Below are positions 56,008-64,000 of a DNA stretch of 64,000 nt, piece after piece. Position 1 is the first letter of the stretch, and each line of letters opens with the position of its first letter. The position numbers were made by a program, and so were the translations under genes. The stretch is from Microcoleus vaginatus PCC 9802. GTDB lineage: Bacteria; Cyanobacteriota; Cyanobacteriia; Cyanobacteriales; Microcoleaceae. The stretch spans positions 3,359,001 through 3,423,000 of the forward strand of contig CP031740.1 of the NCBI GenBank assembly GCA_022701275.1, given 5' to 3'. The notes below the pieces were generated by a model, which made no database searches, had not been told where the DNA came from, and saw nothing but the letters and a program-made list of their open reading frames with translations.

Positions 56008-57393
56008 ATGTCTGAATCATTAACAAAAGGAGGAACGATCGCAGCGATCGCCACCGCCATAGTTCCCCAACAAGGCAGCGTCGGCATTGTGCGAGTTTCC
56101 GGTTCCGCAGCCTTAAAAATTGCCGAAACTCTGTTTTGCGCCCCAGGACGGCAAATTTGGGAGTCTCACCGCATTCTTTACGGTCACATCCGCCACCCCA
56201 AAACTCAAGAATTAGTCGATGAAGCTTTGTTGCTAATCATGAAAGCACCGCGTTCTTTTACTCGCGAAGATGTGGTGGAATTTCACTGTCACGGTGGCAT
56301 TATGGCAGTGCAGCAAGTCTTGCAGTTGTGTTTGGAAAATGGGGCGAGATTGGCGCAGCCGGGAGAGTTTTCGCTGCGGGCTTTTTTGAACGGGAGGCTG
56401 GATTTAACTCAAGCTGAAAGTATTGCAGATTTGGTGGGAGCAAAATCGCCCGCTGCTGCACAAAGTGCTTTGGCTGGTTTGCAAGGAAAATTAGCGCAGC
56501 CAATTCGCAAATTGAGAACAACTTGTTTGGACGTGCTGGCAGAAATTGAGGCGAGAATTGATTTTGAGGAAGATTTGCCGCCTTTAGATGAAGCTAAAAC
56601 TTCTTTGGAAATAAATCATGTTTTGGAGGAATTGTCAACAATTTTGGCAACGGCAGATCGTGGAGAATTGTTGAGAACAGGTTTGAAAGTAGCGATTGTC
56701 GGGCGGCCGAATGTGGGCAAATCGAGTTTGTTGAATGCGTGGAGTAAGAGCGATCGGGCGATCGTCACGGATTTGCCCGGTACGACGCGGGATGTGGTAG
56801 AGTCGCAGCTAGTTGTGGGCGGCATTCCGGTGCAGGTGCTCGATACTGCGGGAATTCGAGAAACCGAAGACAAGGTAGAAAAAATAGGCGTTGAGCGATC
56901 GCGCGCAGCAGCAAAACAAGCCGATTTAGTGTTGTTGACAATTGACGCGGAATCTGGCTGGACAGAGGAAGATTCGGAAATTTACGAACAAGTAAAGCAC
57001 CGCCAGCTAATTATAATTATCAACAAAATCGACCTAGTAAAAAGAATCCCAGAACTACCTTTTTCCTCTGAAATTCACCGTATAGTTACCACAGCCGCCG
57101 CCCTCGATCGAGGCATAGCAGACTTAGAAACAGCAATCTTAGATGCCGTCAGCGGGGCAAATTTGCAAGCAGCCAACTCCGACTTAGCAATCAACCAGCG
57201 GCAAGCAGCGGCGTTAACCAGAGCTAAAATTTCTCTGGAACAGTGCACGGATACTATTAGCAACAAATTGCCTTTAGATTTCTGGACAATAGATTTGCGC
57301 GGTGCAATTCAAGCATTGGGGGAAGTTACGGGCGAAGAAGTGACAGAATCAGTGCTCGATAGAATATTTAGCAGGTTTTGCATTGGCAAATAG
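56008..57393 (+). CDS. mnmE: tRNA uridine-5-carboxymethylaminomethyl modification GTPase MnmE
   Basis: A 461-residue GTPase that with MnmG modifies the wobble uridine of several tRNAs. The N-terminal tetrahydrofolate-binding domain (1-120) is followed by a helical domain into which the G domain is inserted. The G motifs are GRPNVGKSS (232-240), TTRD, DTAG (279-282) and NKID (339-342). The C-terminus is FCIGK, with the conserved Cys. Length and order are normal. The downstream spacer contains a 54-base tandem duplication. Confidence 0.97.
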   Translation: MSESLTKGGTIAAIATAIVPQQGSVGIVRVSGSAALKIAETLFCAPGRQIWESHRILYGHIRHPKTQELVDEALLLIMKAPRSFTREDVVEFHCHGGIMAVQQVLQLCLENGARLAQPGEFSLRAFLNGRLDLTQAESIADLVGAKSPAAAQSALAGLQGKLAQPIRKLRTTCLDVLAEIEARIDFEEDLPPLDEAKTSLEINHVLEELSTILATADRGELLRTGLKVAIVGRPNVGKSSLLNAWSKSDRAIVTDLPGTTRDVVESQLVVGGIPVQVLDTAGIRETEDKVEKIGVERSRAAAKQADLVLLTIDAESGWTEEDSEIYEQVKHRQLIIIINKIDLVKRIPELPFSSEIHRIVTTAAALDRGIADLETAILDAVSGANLQAANSDLAINQRQAAALTRAKISLEQCTDTISNKLPLDFWTIDLRGAIQALGEVTGEEVTESVLDRIFSRFCIGK

Positions 57394-57536
57394 CAATGGT
57401 AAAAATTACGTAATACCTCTATATTGCAGGTTGACGATGCTGACTTTAGCGCTATCACTTGAAAATGCAGGGGATTGACTGACTCGCTTGTTTGATTTTT
57501 TGCAGATTGAGTGGTTCCTACCGTAAATCAGCCGGG

Positions 57537-57640
57537 CCAATTCTTCAATCTAAAATCTAAAATCTAAAATCTAAAATCGATTCAGCCAGGCCAATTCTTC
57601 AATCTAAAATCTAAAATCTAAAATCTAAAATCGATTGACT
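57537..57640. repeat. 54-base tandem duplication built on ATCTAAA heptamers
   Basis: Copy 1 (57537-57590) and copy 2 (57591 to about 57640) both begin CCAATTCTTCA and contain four ATCTAAA units followed by ATCGATT. The heptamer array was thus duplicated as a larger block. It lies between the mnmE and SagB-type genes, which converge. Confidence 0.85.
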
Positions 57641-57645
57641 CATTC

Positions 57646-59184
57646 TCACGATCGAGGTCTTCCCAGACTTGTAATATAGAGTACAGCCTCACCCGCAGGA
57701 ATACCGAGAACGTCATTGACGCGATCGTCAAAAAAGCCCGCGATACCGCTGACACCCAAACGCAGTTGTATAGCTGCTAAATTCAACCGCTGGCCCAAAT
57801 GGCCCGCGTCCATGTGCAAATAGCGGTAAACTCGATCGCCATATTTTGCTACAGCCCTGTTCAAATCCGCCGTGTGAAACAACAGCGCCCCCGCATCTCT
57901 GCCTAAATCTTGCCCCAAACACAAAAAATGCAGCTCCCTGCGGAAATTTTTAAACCGAATTTGCCGCAATTCTTGAGCTTTCGGAGCGTAATAGTAACAG
58001 CCTTCTTCTAACCCATTCACTCCTGAAACAGCAATAAAAGTCTCGATCAAACTTATATCGAAATAGTCGGGAGAACCGTCTAATCCTTGGTCGATATAGT
58101 GCTGCGGCTGGTAAGTAAAATCGAGCATAGCTAGCAGTTCGCCCAAGCTCAAAGAAGCACCTGTATAAGCACGGGTCGAACGCCTTTTGAGCATAGTATT
58201 TTCTAAAGTTTCCAGGTTCACTCCCCAAGGAATCGAAGGAGTGACCGTCGAAACTTTAGTACAAAAGGGAAAGTTGTATTTATCCTCTAATTCCCCTTCA
58301 CTTTCATCAAGTTTCCAGCCGTCTGCTCCGGTGGGATCGGATTCTAAATGCGTCGCTTTGTGGAGGTATCTTAACAGTTGACCTTCGGAAATTTGCGGGT
58401 AATCTGTCGTGGTGTTTCCGGGCAAAGCTGTTTTAAATTTAGGCAAGTTTTGGTCAATATCTAGCAAGTCGGCTAAAGCAACTACACAAATCGCTCCTTC
58501 TTGCTCCGAGTCGATGTACAGTAATTCGTTGACAGCTTCGTCGGCGAATCCTCCAATCAGGTGAGGTCGGTAATCGTTGACCGCGCAAGCTAACTCGATA
58601 TTGCTCAATAGATGACCGGTGTCTAGGAAAATTCGCCGATAAGCTCGGTCTTCGTAACGCCAAGAAGAACGAAAAAAAACAGTGGTAATGGCGATCGCCA
58701 ATTGGGTATTTTCTAGCGCTGGCGGCTGGAAACAAGCTGCTTGCAAGGTCGGCCAAACTTGACTGTCCCAAAAATGAACAAGTGAATGAGTTCTGGACTG
58801 ATAGTTGTAAAGTCCGGCCGGCAACTGGGCAGTGCCGCGGGAGATTAAATAAACCTCTGCGGGGTAGAGCCCGCCGGCCGACGGTGCCGATCGCAAATAC
58901 AGGTAGCTGTCGTCTACCGTTTGCACTTTCGCCGTCAACCCGTAGCTGCACAGCAACAAGCTGGATAACCGATGCCACCAACCGGCATCGGGATCGGCAT
59001 CGGAATCCTCCGAGGGGTCTTTTAGATAGGGCTTGAGGTCAAAATACGCTCCAATTTTATATTCTTTGAACGGCACAGGTTGCTCTGTCCAATCTAGCCG
59101 TTTGCTTTTGGCAGCAATGGTTTCAGGATCGTATTTCGTCCGTTCGTGGTAGTGCTGAGCAATGGAGAGAGGAAGTTCTGGCAT
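57646..59184 (-). CDS. SagB/ThcOx-type oxidoreductase (double nitroreductase-like domain)
   Basis: A 512-residue protein with two nitroreductase-like halves. The first (about 70-240) has RSAPSAGGLYPAEVYLI and a GHLLSNIELAC helix. The second (about 335-510) has RRSTRAYTGASLSLGELLAML and GHLGQRLNLAAIQLRLG. In SagB and ThcOx proteins such domains bind FMN and oxidise azolines made on peptides. No cyclodehydratase, precursor peptide or transporter lies nearby, so it is an orphan here; such orphans are common in cyanobacteria and their role is open. The length fits the two-domain form. Confidence 0.88.
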   Translation of the reverse strand: MPELPLSIAQHYHERTKYDPETIAAKSKRLDWTEQPVPFKEYKIGAYFDLKPYLKDPSEDSDADPDAGWWHRLSSLLLCSYGLTAKVQTVDDSYLYLRSAPSAGGLYPAEVYLISRGTAQLPAGLYNYQSRTHSLVHFWDSQVWPTLQAACFQPPALENTQLAIAITTVFFRSSWRYEDRAYRRIFLDTGHLLSNIELACAVNDYRPHLIGGFADEAVNELLYIDSEQEGAICVVALADLLDIDQNLPKFKTALPGNTTTDYPQISEGQLLRYLHKATHLESDPTGADGWKLDESEGELEDKYNFPFCTKVSTVTPSIPWGVNLETLENTMLKRRSTRAYTGASLSLGELLAMLDFTYQPQHYIDQGLDGSPDYFDISLIETFIAVSGVNGLEEGCYYYAPKAQELRQIRFKNFRRELHFLCLGQDLGRDAGALLFHTADLNRAVAKYGDRVYRYLHMDAGHLGQRLNLAAIQLRLGVSGIAGFFDDRVNDVLGIPAGEAVLYITSLGRPRS

Positions 59185-59406
59185 ATTTCAGTAGAGGATT
59201 CGCTTTGGTTTCTCGATCGATCTTGACATTACTAAGCGTTTACTGGTCGAGCAAGGCAGAAATTTACAAATATAAAAAAAATCTTAGAAAAAATGAGATC
59301 GTTGTTACACAAGCTTAACATAAAACAATGCCTAAGTATAAATACACAGATTAATACCCATTAATTACTGTTATGGATTGGCTGCAATAGCTGTCCTCAT
59401 AAAGGG

Positions 59407-59934
59407 ATGAAAATGCAAAAGCTAAGCGCTGAGGAATTGCTCGCTCAGTATGCTGAGGGCAAGCGAAACTTTAACGCCGTTGACTTAAGTGAAGATAACT
59501 TGTTTCAAGCAGATTTGGCAGAAATAAATCTTTCTGGTAGCGTTCTGAGGCGAGCTTATTTGCCCTACGGAAATTTGACTGAAGCCAATCTTTATAAAAC
59601 TGATTTGCAAGATGCTGAGTTGGGCGACATTCAACTTTATCAGGCAAACTTGTCGGAAGCAAATTTATCCAGAGCAAATTTATCCAGAGCAAATTTGCGC
59701 CACGCCAATTTACAAGGTGCCAATTTGCAGAAAGCCAATTTGCAAGGTGCGGATTTGTACAATGCAGATTTGAGGAATGCGGATTTGAGATATGCGGATT
59801 TGAGCAGAGCTAATTTGGAGAAAGCAAAGTTAACCAAAGCTCAATTAGCGGGCTGCAACTTATTTCGATCGCGCTTGGTTGATTTGTCGGAAGCTGAGTG
59901 CGATCGCACTACTATCGGGCCCGAAGGCTATTGA
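59407..59934 (+). CDS. pentapeptide repeat protein
   Basis: A 175-residue protein. From about residue 28 to 150 it is made of A(D/N)LxX pentapeptides (ANLSRANLRHANLQGANLQK), which fold as a right-handed quadrilateral beta-helix. The N-terminal 25 residues (MQKLSAEELLAQYAEGKRNF) form the usual helical cap seen in cyanobacterial members. No signal or membrane segment is present. The start may be either ATG 59407 or ATG 59413; AAGGG sits better for the second. Such proteins are mostly of unknown function; some mimic DNA. It precedes the dynamin block by about 190 bases. Confidence 0.93.
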   Translation: MKMQKLSAEELLAQYAEGKRNFNAVDLSEDNLFQADLAEINLSGSVLRRAYLPYGNLTEANLYKTDLQDAELGDIQLYQANLSEANLSRANLSRANLRHANLQGANLQKANLQGADLYNADLRNADLRYADLSRANLEKAKLTKAQLAGCNLFRSRLVDLSEAECDRTTIGPEGY

Positions 59935-60128
59935 GGATTTGCAGCGCTGGGGGCGATCGGCTTAAAAGGTCGTGAAGCGTAGCTATCCCGTAGGGAATCG
60001 CCCTTTTTTACATTTCTTAACATCTATCGACACAGCGGAAAATGTGAGTTACAGTTGTAAAAAACTTATCGCTCCGCAACATTGACAATAAATAACACAC
60101 TTTGCCACCGGCAAACCGGGTAAAATTT

Positions 60129-60461
60129 ATGAATTCTCCCGACAAAAAAGCAAGAGAACTCCGGCACAAAGAACAAGAACTGCGGAGGCGCGAACAAGAA
60201 ATTCGGCTCCGCGAACTAGAATCAGAAATTGATCGCTCAGTGCCAGAACATCGGACGAGCAAGTACGAAGAACCAGACAGCCAAGCTAAGGGCAAACTCA
60301 AACAGTGGCGCCGAAAAATTATAGCAGCCGCTCAATTTACAGGCATTGTTATTGCTGTTGTCGTTGCAGTTCGCATAGCATCTTGGCTGGCCGCCGCGCT
60401 GATAGTGGGAGGCATTGCTTTGATCGCTTACAAAATGTTTATTGAAGAAGACAGAAGTTGA
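60129..60461 (+). CDS. small coiled-coil membrane protein upstream of the dynamins
   Basis: A 110-residue protein. Residues 5-42 are a highly charged helix (KARELRHKEQELRRREQE) that should form a coiled coil. After a hydrophilic linker and a basic KLKQWRRK stretch, residues about 70-104 contain one or two hydrophobic segments, then a short EEDRS end. The start is the ATG at 60129; only a TTG is available further up. It lies 33 bases before the BDLP1-type gene in the same direction, so it is probably co-transcribed and may be an adaptor or membrane partner of the dynamins. I do not recognise a family. Confidence 0.72.
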   Translation: MNSPDKKARELRHKEQELRRREQEIRLRELESEIDRSVPEHRTSKYEEPDSQAKGKLKQWRRKIIAAAQFTGIVIAVVVAVRIASWLAAALIVGGIALIAYKMFIEEDRS

Positions 60462-60494
60462 AAAGCTCAAGCACGAAACTATCAGGAAACACCC

Positions 60495-62573
60495 ATGAAC
60501 CTTAAAGTAGAAACTAGCGACTTTCTCAACGATTTAGAGCGAGTAGCCGCAGTCCGCCGAGAAATTGCCGACTCTCTCAGCAACATCGCCACAGCCATCA
60601 ACCAATCAGAATTAGCAGGAGGAGAAGCATCGGGCAAACTCGGTTTAGAAACAGATAACGCTGACATTGATGTCGCCAGTAAAAACTTGCGCCAAGGAGT
60701 CTTTCGCCTGCTAGTGCTAGGCGACATGAAACGCGGAAAAAGCACTTTTCTCAATGCGTTAATCGGCGAAAACTTACTACCCAGCGATGTAAATCCCTGT
60801 ACAGCTTTGCTGACGATTTTGCGCTATGGGTCAGAAAAAAAAGTCACCGTTTATTTCAATGACGGCAAAAGCCCCAAACAGCTCGATTTTAAAAGTTTCA
60901 AACAGAACTACACAATTGACCCCGCTGAGGCTAAACGTTTAGAAGAAGAAAAAAAACCAGCATTTCCCGATATCGACTGCGCCGTAGTAGAATATCCCTT
61001 ACCTTTGCTGGAAAAAGGCATAGAAATAGTAGACAGTCCCGGACTGAACGATACAGAAGCCCGCAATGAATTATCTCTCGGTTACATCAACAACTGCCAC
61101 GCTATTTTGTTTGTACTCAGGGCAACTCAGCCTTGCACAATGGGGGAAAGACGCTATCTAGAAAATTACATCAAAAATCGCGGATTGAGCGTTTTCTTTC
61201 TGATTAATGCTTGGGATCAGGTGCGGGAAAGTTTGATTGACCCGGACGATCCTGAAGAATTGGCAGAAGCAGAAGGGAAACTGCGGCGGGTTTTTCAAGC
61301 TAATTTAGCTGAATATTGTTTAACAGAAGGACACGATATTTACGACGAGCGAGTCTTTGCAATTACCTCACTTAAGGCGCTCAGGTTGCGGATCAAAAAC
61401 CCGGAGGCGGATTTGACAGGAACTGGTTTTCCCGAGTTTATGGCGGCACTCAATACGTTTTTGACGCAGGAAAGGGCGATTTCGGAATTGCGTCCGGCGA
61501 GGACTTTGGCGCGTCAAATTTCTGCTCGCGTCCGCGAAGCTGTAGGGCGCCGATTACCATTACTCGATCGCGATGTCAATGAGTTGAAGGAAAAGATTAA
61601 TTCAGTTGAGCCAGAGTTTAAGAAGCTGACTCAGATTCGCGATGAATTTCAACAAGAAATTATCGGCGTTAGAGATAGTAAATCGCGGGCGATCGCAGAT
61701 TCTTTCCGCGCCTACGTTCTTAACTTAGAAAATACCTTTGAAACAGATTTTTTGCGGTATCAACCGGATCTGAATTTTCTGGATTTCTTCAGCCAAGGCA
61801 AGCGAGAAGCCTTTGAAGCATCGCTCAAACGAGCATTAGAGCAGTACATCAACGACAAATTAGCAGCTTGGACTCTCACAGCAGAACAAGAGATGAATTC
61901 AGCCTTTTCACAGCTATCGAAAAGTGCGGCCAATTACGGAGCCTCTTACACGAAAGTGACTGAAAAAATCACAGAAAAACTGACTGGGCAAAAAATACCA
62001 GCAGCAGTCAGCAACTCAACCGAAGATAACTCGCCCGCTTGGGCAAAATGGGCGATGGGATTGTTCTCGTTAACGACCGGAAATCTGGCGGGCGTAGCAA
62101 TGGCAGGAGCGGGTTTTGATTGGAAAAATATCCTGCTTAATTTAATCACTGTGTTGAGCGTCAGTACGATTTTTGCTAGTTTGACGGGGGTTGTTTTGGG
62201 ACCGCTGTCATTGGCTTTATTGGGAATCGGTGTTGGGGTTTTGCAAGCAGACGGAGCTCGCAAACAGTTGGTAAAAGCGGCGAAAAAAGAGCTGGTGAAA
62301 TATCTGCCGCAGGTGGCTCAAGAGCAGTGGCAGCCGATTCACGATGCTGTTAAAGAGTGTTTTGATGTTTACGGGCGGGAAGTGGGCGATCGCATGAATG
62401 CGGATATTAATTCTCGGAAAGCTGAGTTAGATAATTTGCTGGAACAAAAGGAATCTCGCGAGATTAATTGTCAGGCTGAATCTGAGCGGTTGAAAAAATT
62501 GGAGGCTGATGTTTCTGCCGAGTCGCAGAGTATTGAATCCCTATATCAAGGTTTCCTAGCATCCGCTAAATGA
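60495..62573 (+). CDS. bacterial dynamin-like protein (BDLP1 type)
   Basis: A 692-residue GTPase nearly the same length and closely similar in sequence to Nostoc punctiforme BDLP1 (693 residues), whose structure is known. It remodels membranes by GTP-driven polymerisation. G1 is GDMKRGKS (76-83), G2 Thr103, G3 DSPG (180-183) and G4 NAWD (238-241). Long helical neck and trunk segments flank a hydrophobic paddle at about residues 525-590 (WKNILLNLITVL, GVVLGPLSLALLGIGVG). An AGGAA ribosome site supports the start. It lies between the coiled-coil gene and a second dynamin gene. The cellular job in cyanobacteria is unproven. Confidence 0.96.
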   Translation: MNLKVETSDFLNDLERVAAVRREIADSLSNIATAINQSELAGGEASGKLGLETDNADIDVASKNLRQGVFRLLVLGDMKRGKSTFLNALIGENLLPSDVNPCTALLTILRYGSEKKVTVYFNDGKSPKQLDFKSFKQNYTIDPAEAKRLEEEKKPAFPDIDCAVVEYPLPLLEKGIEIVDSPGLNDTEARNELSLGYINNCHAILFVLRATQPCTMGERRYLENYIKNRGLSVFFLINAWDQVRESLIDPDDPEELAEAEGKLRRVFQANLAEYCLTEGHDIYDERVFAITSLKALRLRIKNPEADLTGTGFPEFMAALNTFLTQERAISELRPARTLARQISARVREAVGRRLPLLDRDVNELKEKINSVEPEFKKLTQIRDEFQQEIIGVRDSKSRAIADSFRAYVLNLENTFETDFLRYQPDLNFLDFFSQGKREAFEASLKRALEQYINDKLAAWTLTAEQEMNSAFSQLSKSAANYGASYTKVTEKITEKLTGQKIPAAVSNSTEDNSPAWAKWAMGLFSLTTGNLAGVAMAGAGFDWKNILLNLITVLSVSTIFASLTGVVLGPLSLALLGIGVGVLQADGARKQLVKAAKKELVKYLPQVAQEQWQPIHDAVKECFDVYGREVGDRMNADINSRKAELDNLLEQKESREINCQAESERLKKLEADVSAESQSIESLYQGFLASAK

Positions 62574-62587
62574 AATAAAACAGCAAT

Positions 62588-64000
62588 ATGCAACAACCCG
62601 AAATTTATCAAAACCTGACCGACTATCTCAAATCAGCACTCGGTATTCTCGAACTTGACAAAAACTCCCAACTGTATCGAGATACCACCTCAATCTGCGA
62701 CTATCTCGCCAAACCGACTTTTCAAATTGCTGTCTTTGGCCCGTTTAATTACGGCAAGTCAACTCTGCTCAATGCTTTGCTGGGAAATCGTGCTTTGCCG
62801 ATCGACCTCGTGCCCACTACAGGTGCTGCCATTTATGTCAACTACGGCGAGGAATTGCGCGCAAAAATTACCCTGAAAGACGGCACGGAAGTTAGCGAAC
62901 CGGGGACTGATGTGTTGAAACGCTACGCCATCCTTGACGATGCGAGACAAATGCGGGATGATGTGACCGCTGTTAATGTTTACTGTCCCCACCCTTTCCT
63001 GAAAACAGGTGTGGAATTGCTGGATTTGCCGGGAACCAACGATCGGGAAGAACAGGATAATTTAGTCAGGGATAAATTGCTAACGGCTGATTTAGTTGTG
63101 CAGGTTTTAGACGCTCGCAAATTGATGACTTTAGGCGAACGCGAGAACTTGAGAGATTGGTTGAGCGATCGCCACATCAACACTGTAGTCTTTGTTGCCA
63201 ATTTTCTCAATCTACTCGAACCAGACGACCAAAAACAAGTTTACAATCGGTTGTTGTTTGTTGCCGAAAGTTTTCGCTCCAATTTGCCGAACAATATCAG
63301 CAATATCTACCGCGTCGATGCTTTGCCGGCTTTGAGGGCGAGGCTGAAAGGAGATGTGGCTGCGGCCCAAACTACAGGAATTGCCATGTTTGAATCGGCT
63401 TTGCAAAGTATTGTGGCAGATCAACAGGAACAACTAGCAGTTAAGTTGCCCAGGATTGAAGCTATAGCTACTAAAATTTGCCAATCTCTCCGAGCGAAAT
63501 CTGAAACTGTCACGGCAGAAATAGCCACAGCTCAAAAAAAGCACAAAGACAGAATTGAAATTAAACAAAAAGCAGAAAAACTGATATCAAAAGGGTTTTT
63601 AGCCAGCGTTTCTGACTTCGAGAGTTGGCTTTACCAGCCCACACTTTTGCAGCGCTATCAATCCGAAATGGCCCTGTCGCTTCAGGAAGGGAGTTTTGAT
63701 GCGTGGAAGCTAAAATTTCAGCGAGAGGCGTTACATCAGCAGCAAACCATCGCAGAATGGGTAAATAAAGCTTGCGAATTCTTTGACAAAGAACAGCCGA
63801 TCGCACTTTTGATTTCGTTTCCTCCATCCCCACAAGTCACCTTACCGGAACCGCCGCCACCTCCAGCTCAAAAGTCGATCGAGGGCGAAGTGGCTCCAGT
63901 GGCGATCGCCACCGGCTTAGGTTGGCTGTTAGGCGGGCCTGTGGGAGCCGCAGTAGTCGGCGGTGCTAGCTATATTTTGAATAAAAGAACTGGGTATGAA
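62588..64000 (+). CDS. second dynamin-like GTPase (BDLP2 type, partial at window edge)
   Basis: The frame is open from ATG 62588 to the window end, 471 codons, so the C-terminus is missing. G1 is FGPFNYGKSTLLNA (about residues 52-65), Thr in the PTTGAA switch region, G3 DLPGTND, and a G4 site reading VANFLN, which lacks the usual Asp. A helical region follows, and near the window end a hydrophobic Gly-rich stretch (TGLGWLLGGPVGAAVVGGASY) may be the membrane-binding paddle, after a Pro-rich linker (PEPPPPPAQ). It starts 14 bases after the BDLP1-type gene, so the two are co-transcribed. Tandem dynamins often act as hetero-oligomers. Confidence 0.9.
   Translation, partial: MQQPEIYQNLTDYLKSALGILELDKNSQLYRDTTSICDYLAKPTFQIAVFGPFNYGKSTLLNALLGNRALPIDLVPTTGAAIYVNYGEELRAKITLKDGTEVSEPGTDVLKRYAILDDARQMRDDVTAVNVYCPHPFLKTGVELLDLPGTNDREEQDNLVRDKLLTADLVVQVLDARKLMTLGERENLRDWLSDRHINTVVFVANFLNLLEPDDQKQVYNRLLFVAESFRSNLPNNISNIYRVDALPALRARLKGDVAAAQTTGIAMFESALQSIVADQQEQLAVKLPRIEAIATKICQSLRAKSETVTAEIATAQKKHKDRIEIKQKAEKLISKGFLASVSDFESWLYQPTLLQRYQSEMALSLQEGSFDAWKLKFQREALHQQQTIAEWVNKACEFFDKEQPIALLISFPPSPQVTLPEPPPPPAQKSIEGEVAPVAIATGLGWLLGGPVGAAVVGGASYILNKRTGYE

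Overview
The window comes from a cyanobacterium, most likely a filamentous non-heterocystous one of the Microcoleus/Oscillatoria/Phormidium group. The evidence is the very frequent HIP1 octamer GCGATCGC, cyanobacteria-typical genes (a carotenoid oxygenase of the Synechocystis ACO type, a folate-biopterin transporter, the kdpABGCD arrangement with a short KdpD, a BDLP1-type dynamin), giant RTX surface proteins, and pervasive heptanucleotide tandem repeats between genes. The genus assignment is inference; no rRNA, tRNA or CRISPR array was seen. || Layout. 1-8.2 kb: metabolic and small genes (partial RDD membrane protein, SGNH hydrolase, DUF4436 protein, carotenoid oxygenase, BT1 transporter, secreted SH3-like protein, cupin plus methyltransferase). 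8.5-11.8 kb: a 1112-residue RTX/Calx-beta/beta-helix exoprotein. 12.1-22.3 kb: a CPA1 antiporter, the kdp potassium-pump operon on the minus strand, and a divergent histidine kinase/NarL-type response regulator pair. 23.0-27.2 kb: a thioredoxin-fold protein and a TIGR00725 protein in an operon, a frameshifted ubiA-like prenyltransferase, and a Ppx/GppA phosphatase. 27.8-37.2 kb: two giant modular surface proteins (1516 and 1476 residues) with Pro-Thr linkers and C-terminal RTX repeats. 37.4-39.3 kb: two decayed genes, a response-regulator fragment and a TPM-domain protein. 39.4-50.6 kb: housekeeping genes (UDP-GlcNAc 2-epimerase, rRNA pseudouridine synthase, C-terminal processing protease, VOC protein, gamma-carbonic anhydrase-like protein, GH116 glucosidase, SelO). 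50.8-55.4 kb: a tandem Ser/Thr kinase-TPR gene and a matching pseudokinase-TPR gene. 56.0-64.0 kb: mnmE, an orphan SagB/ThcOx-type oxidoreductase, a pentapeptide repeat protein, then a small coiled-coil membrane protein followed by two dynamin-like GTPases, the last one cut by the window edge. || How the genes work together. The kdp block forms a complete P-type K+ uptake ATPase, but its KdpD lacks a kinase half and no KdpE is present; the divergent kinase/regulator pair is the nearest candidate to supply signalling. The three RTX proteins are probably exported by a type I system encoded elsewhere and may form the cell-surface coat. The dynamin block is a co-oriented three-gene unit likely to act on membranes. 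|| The most noteworthy observations are the kinase/pseudokinase pair, the dynamin trio, a decayed regulator copy sharing 63 identical bases with the intact gene, the single-base frameshift in ubiA, a module shared by the two giant proteins, and a set of sequence-unrelated 7-base-period repeats that have entered one coding region in frame.
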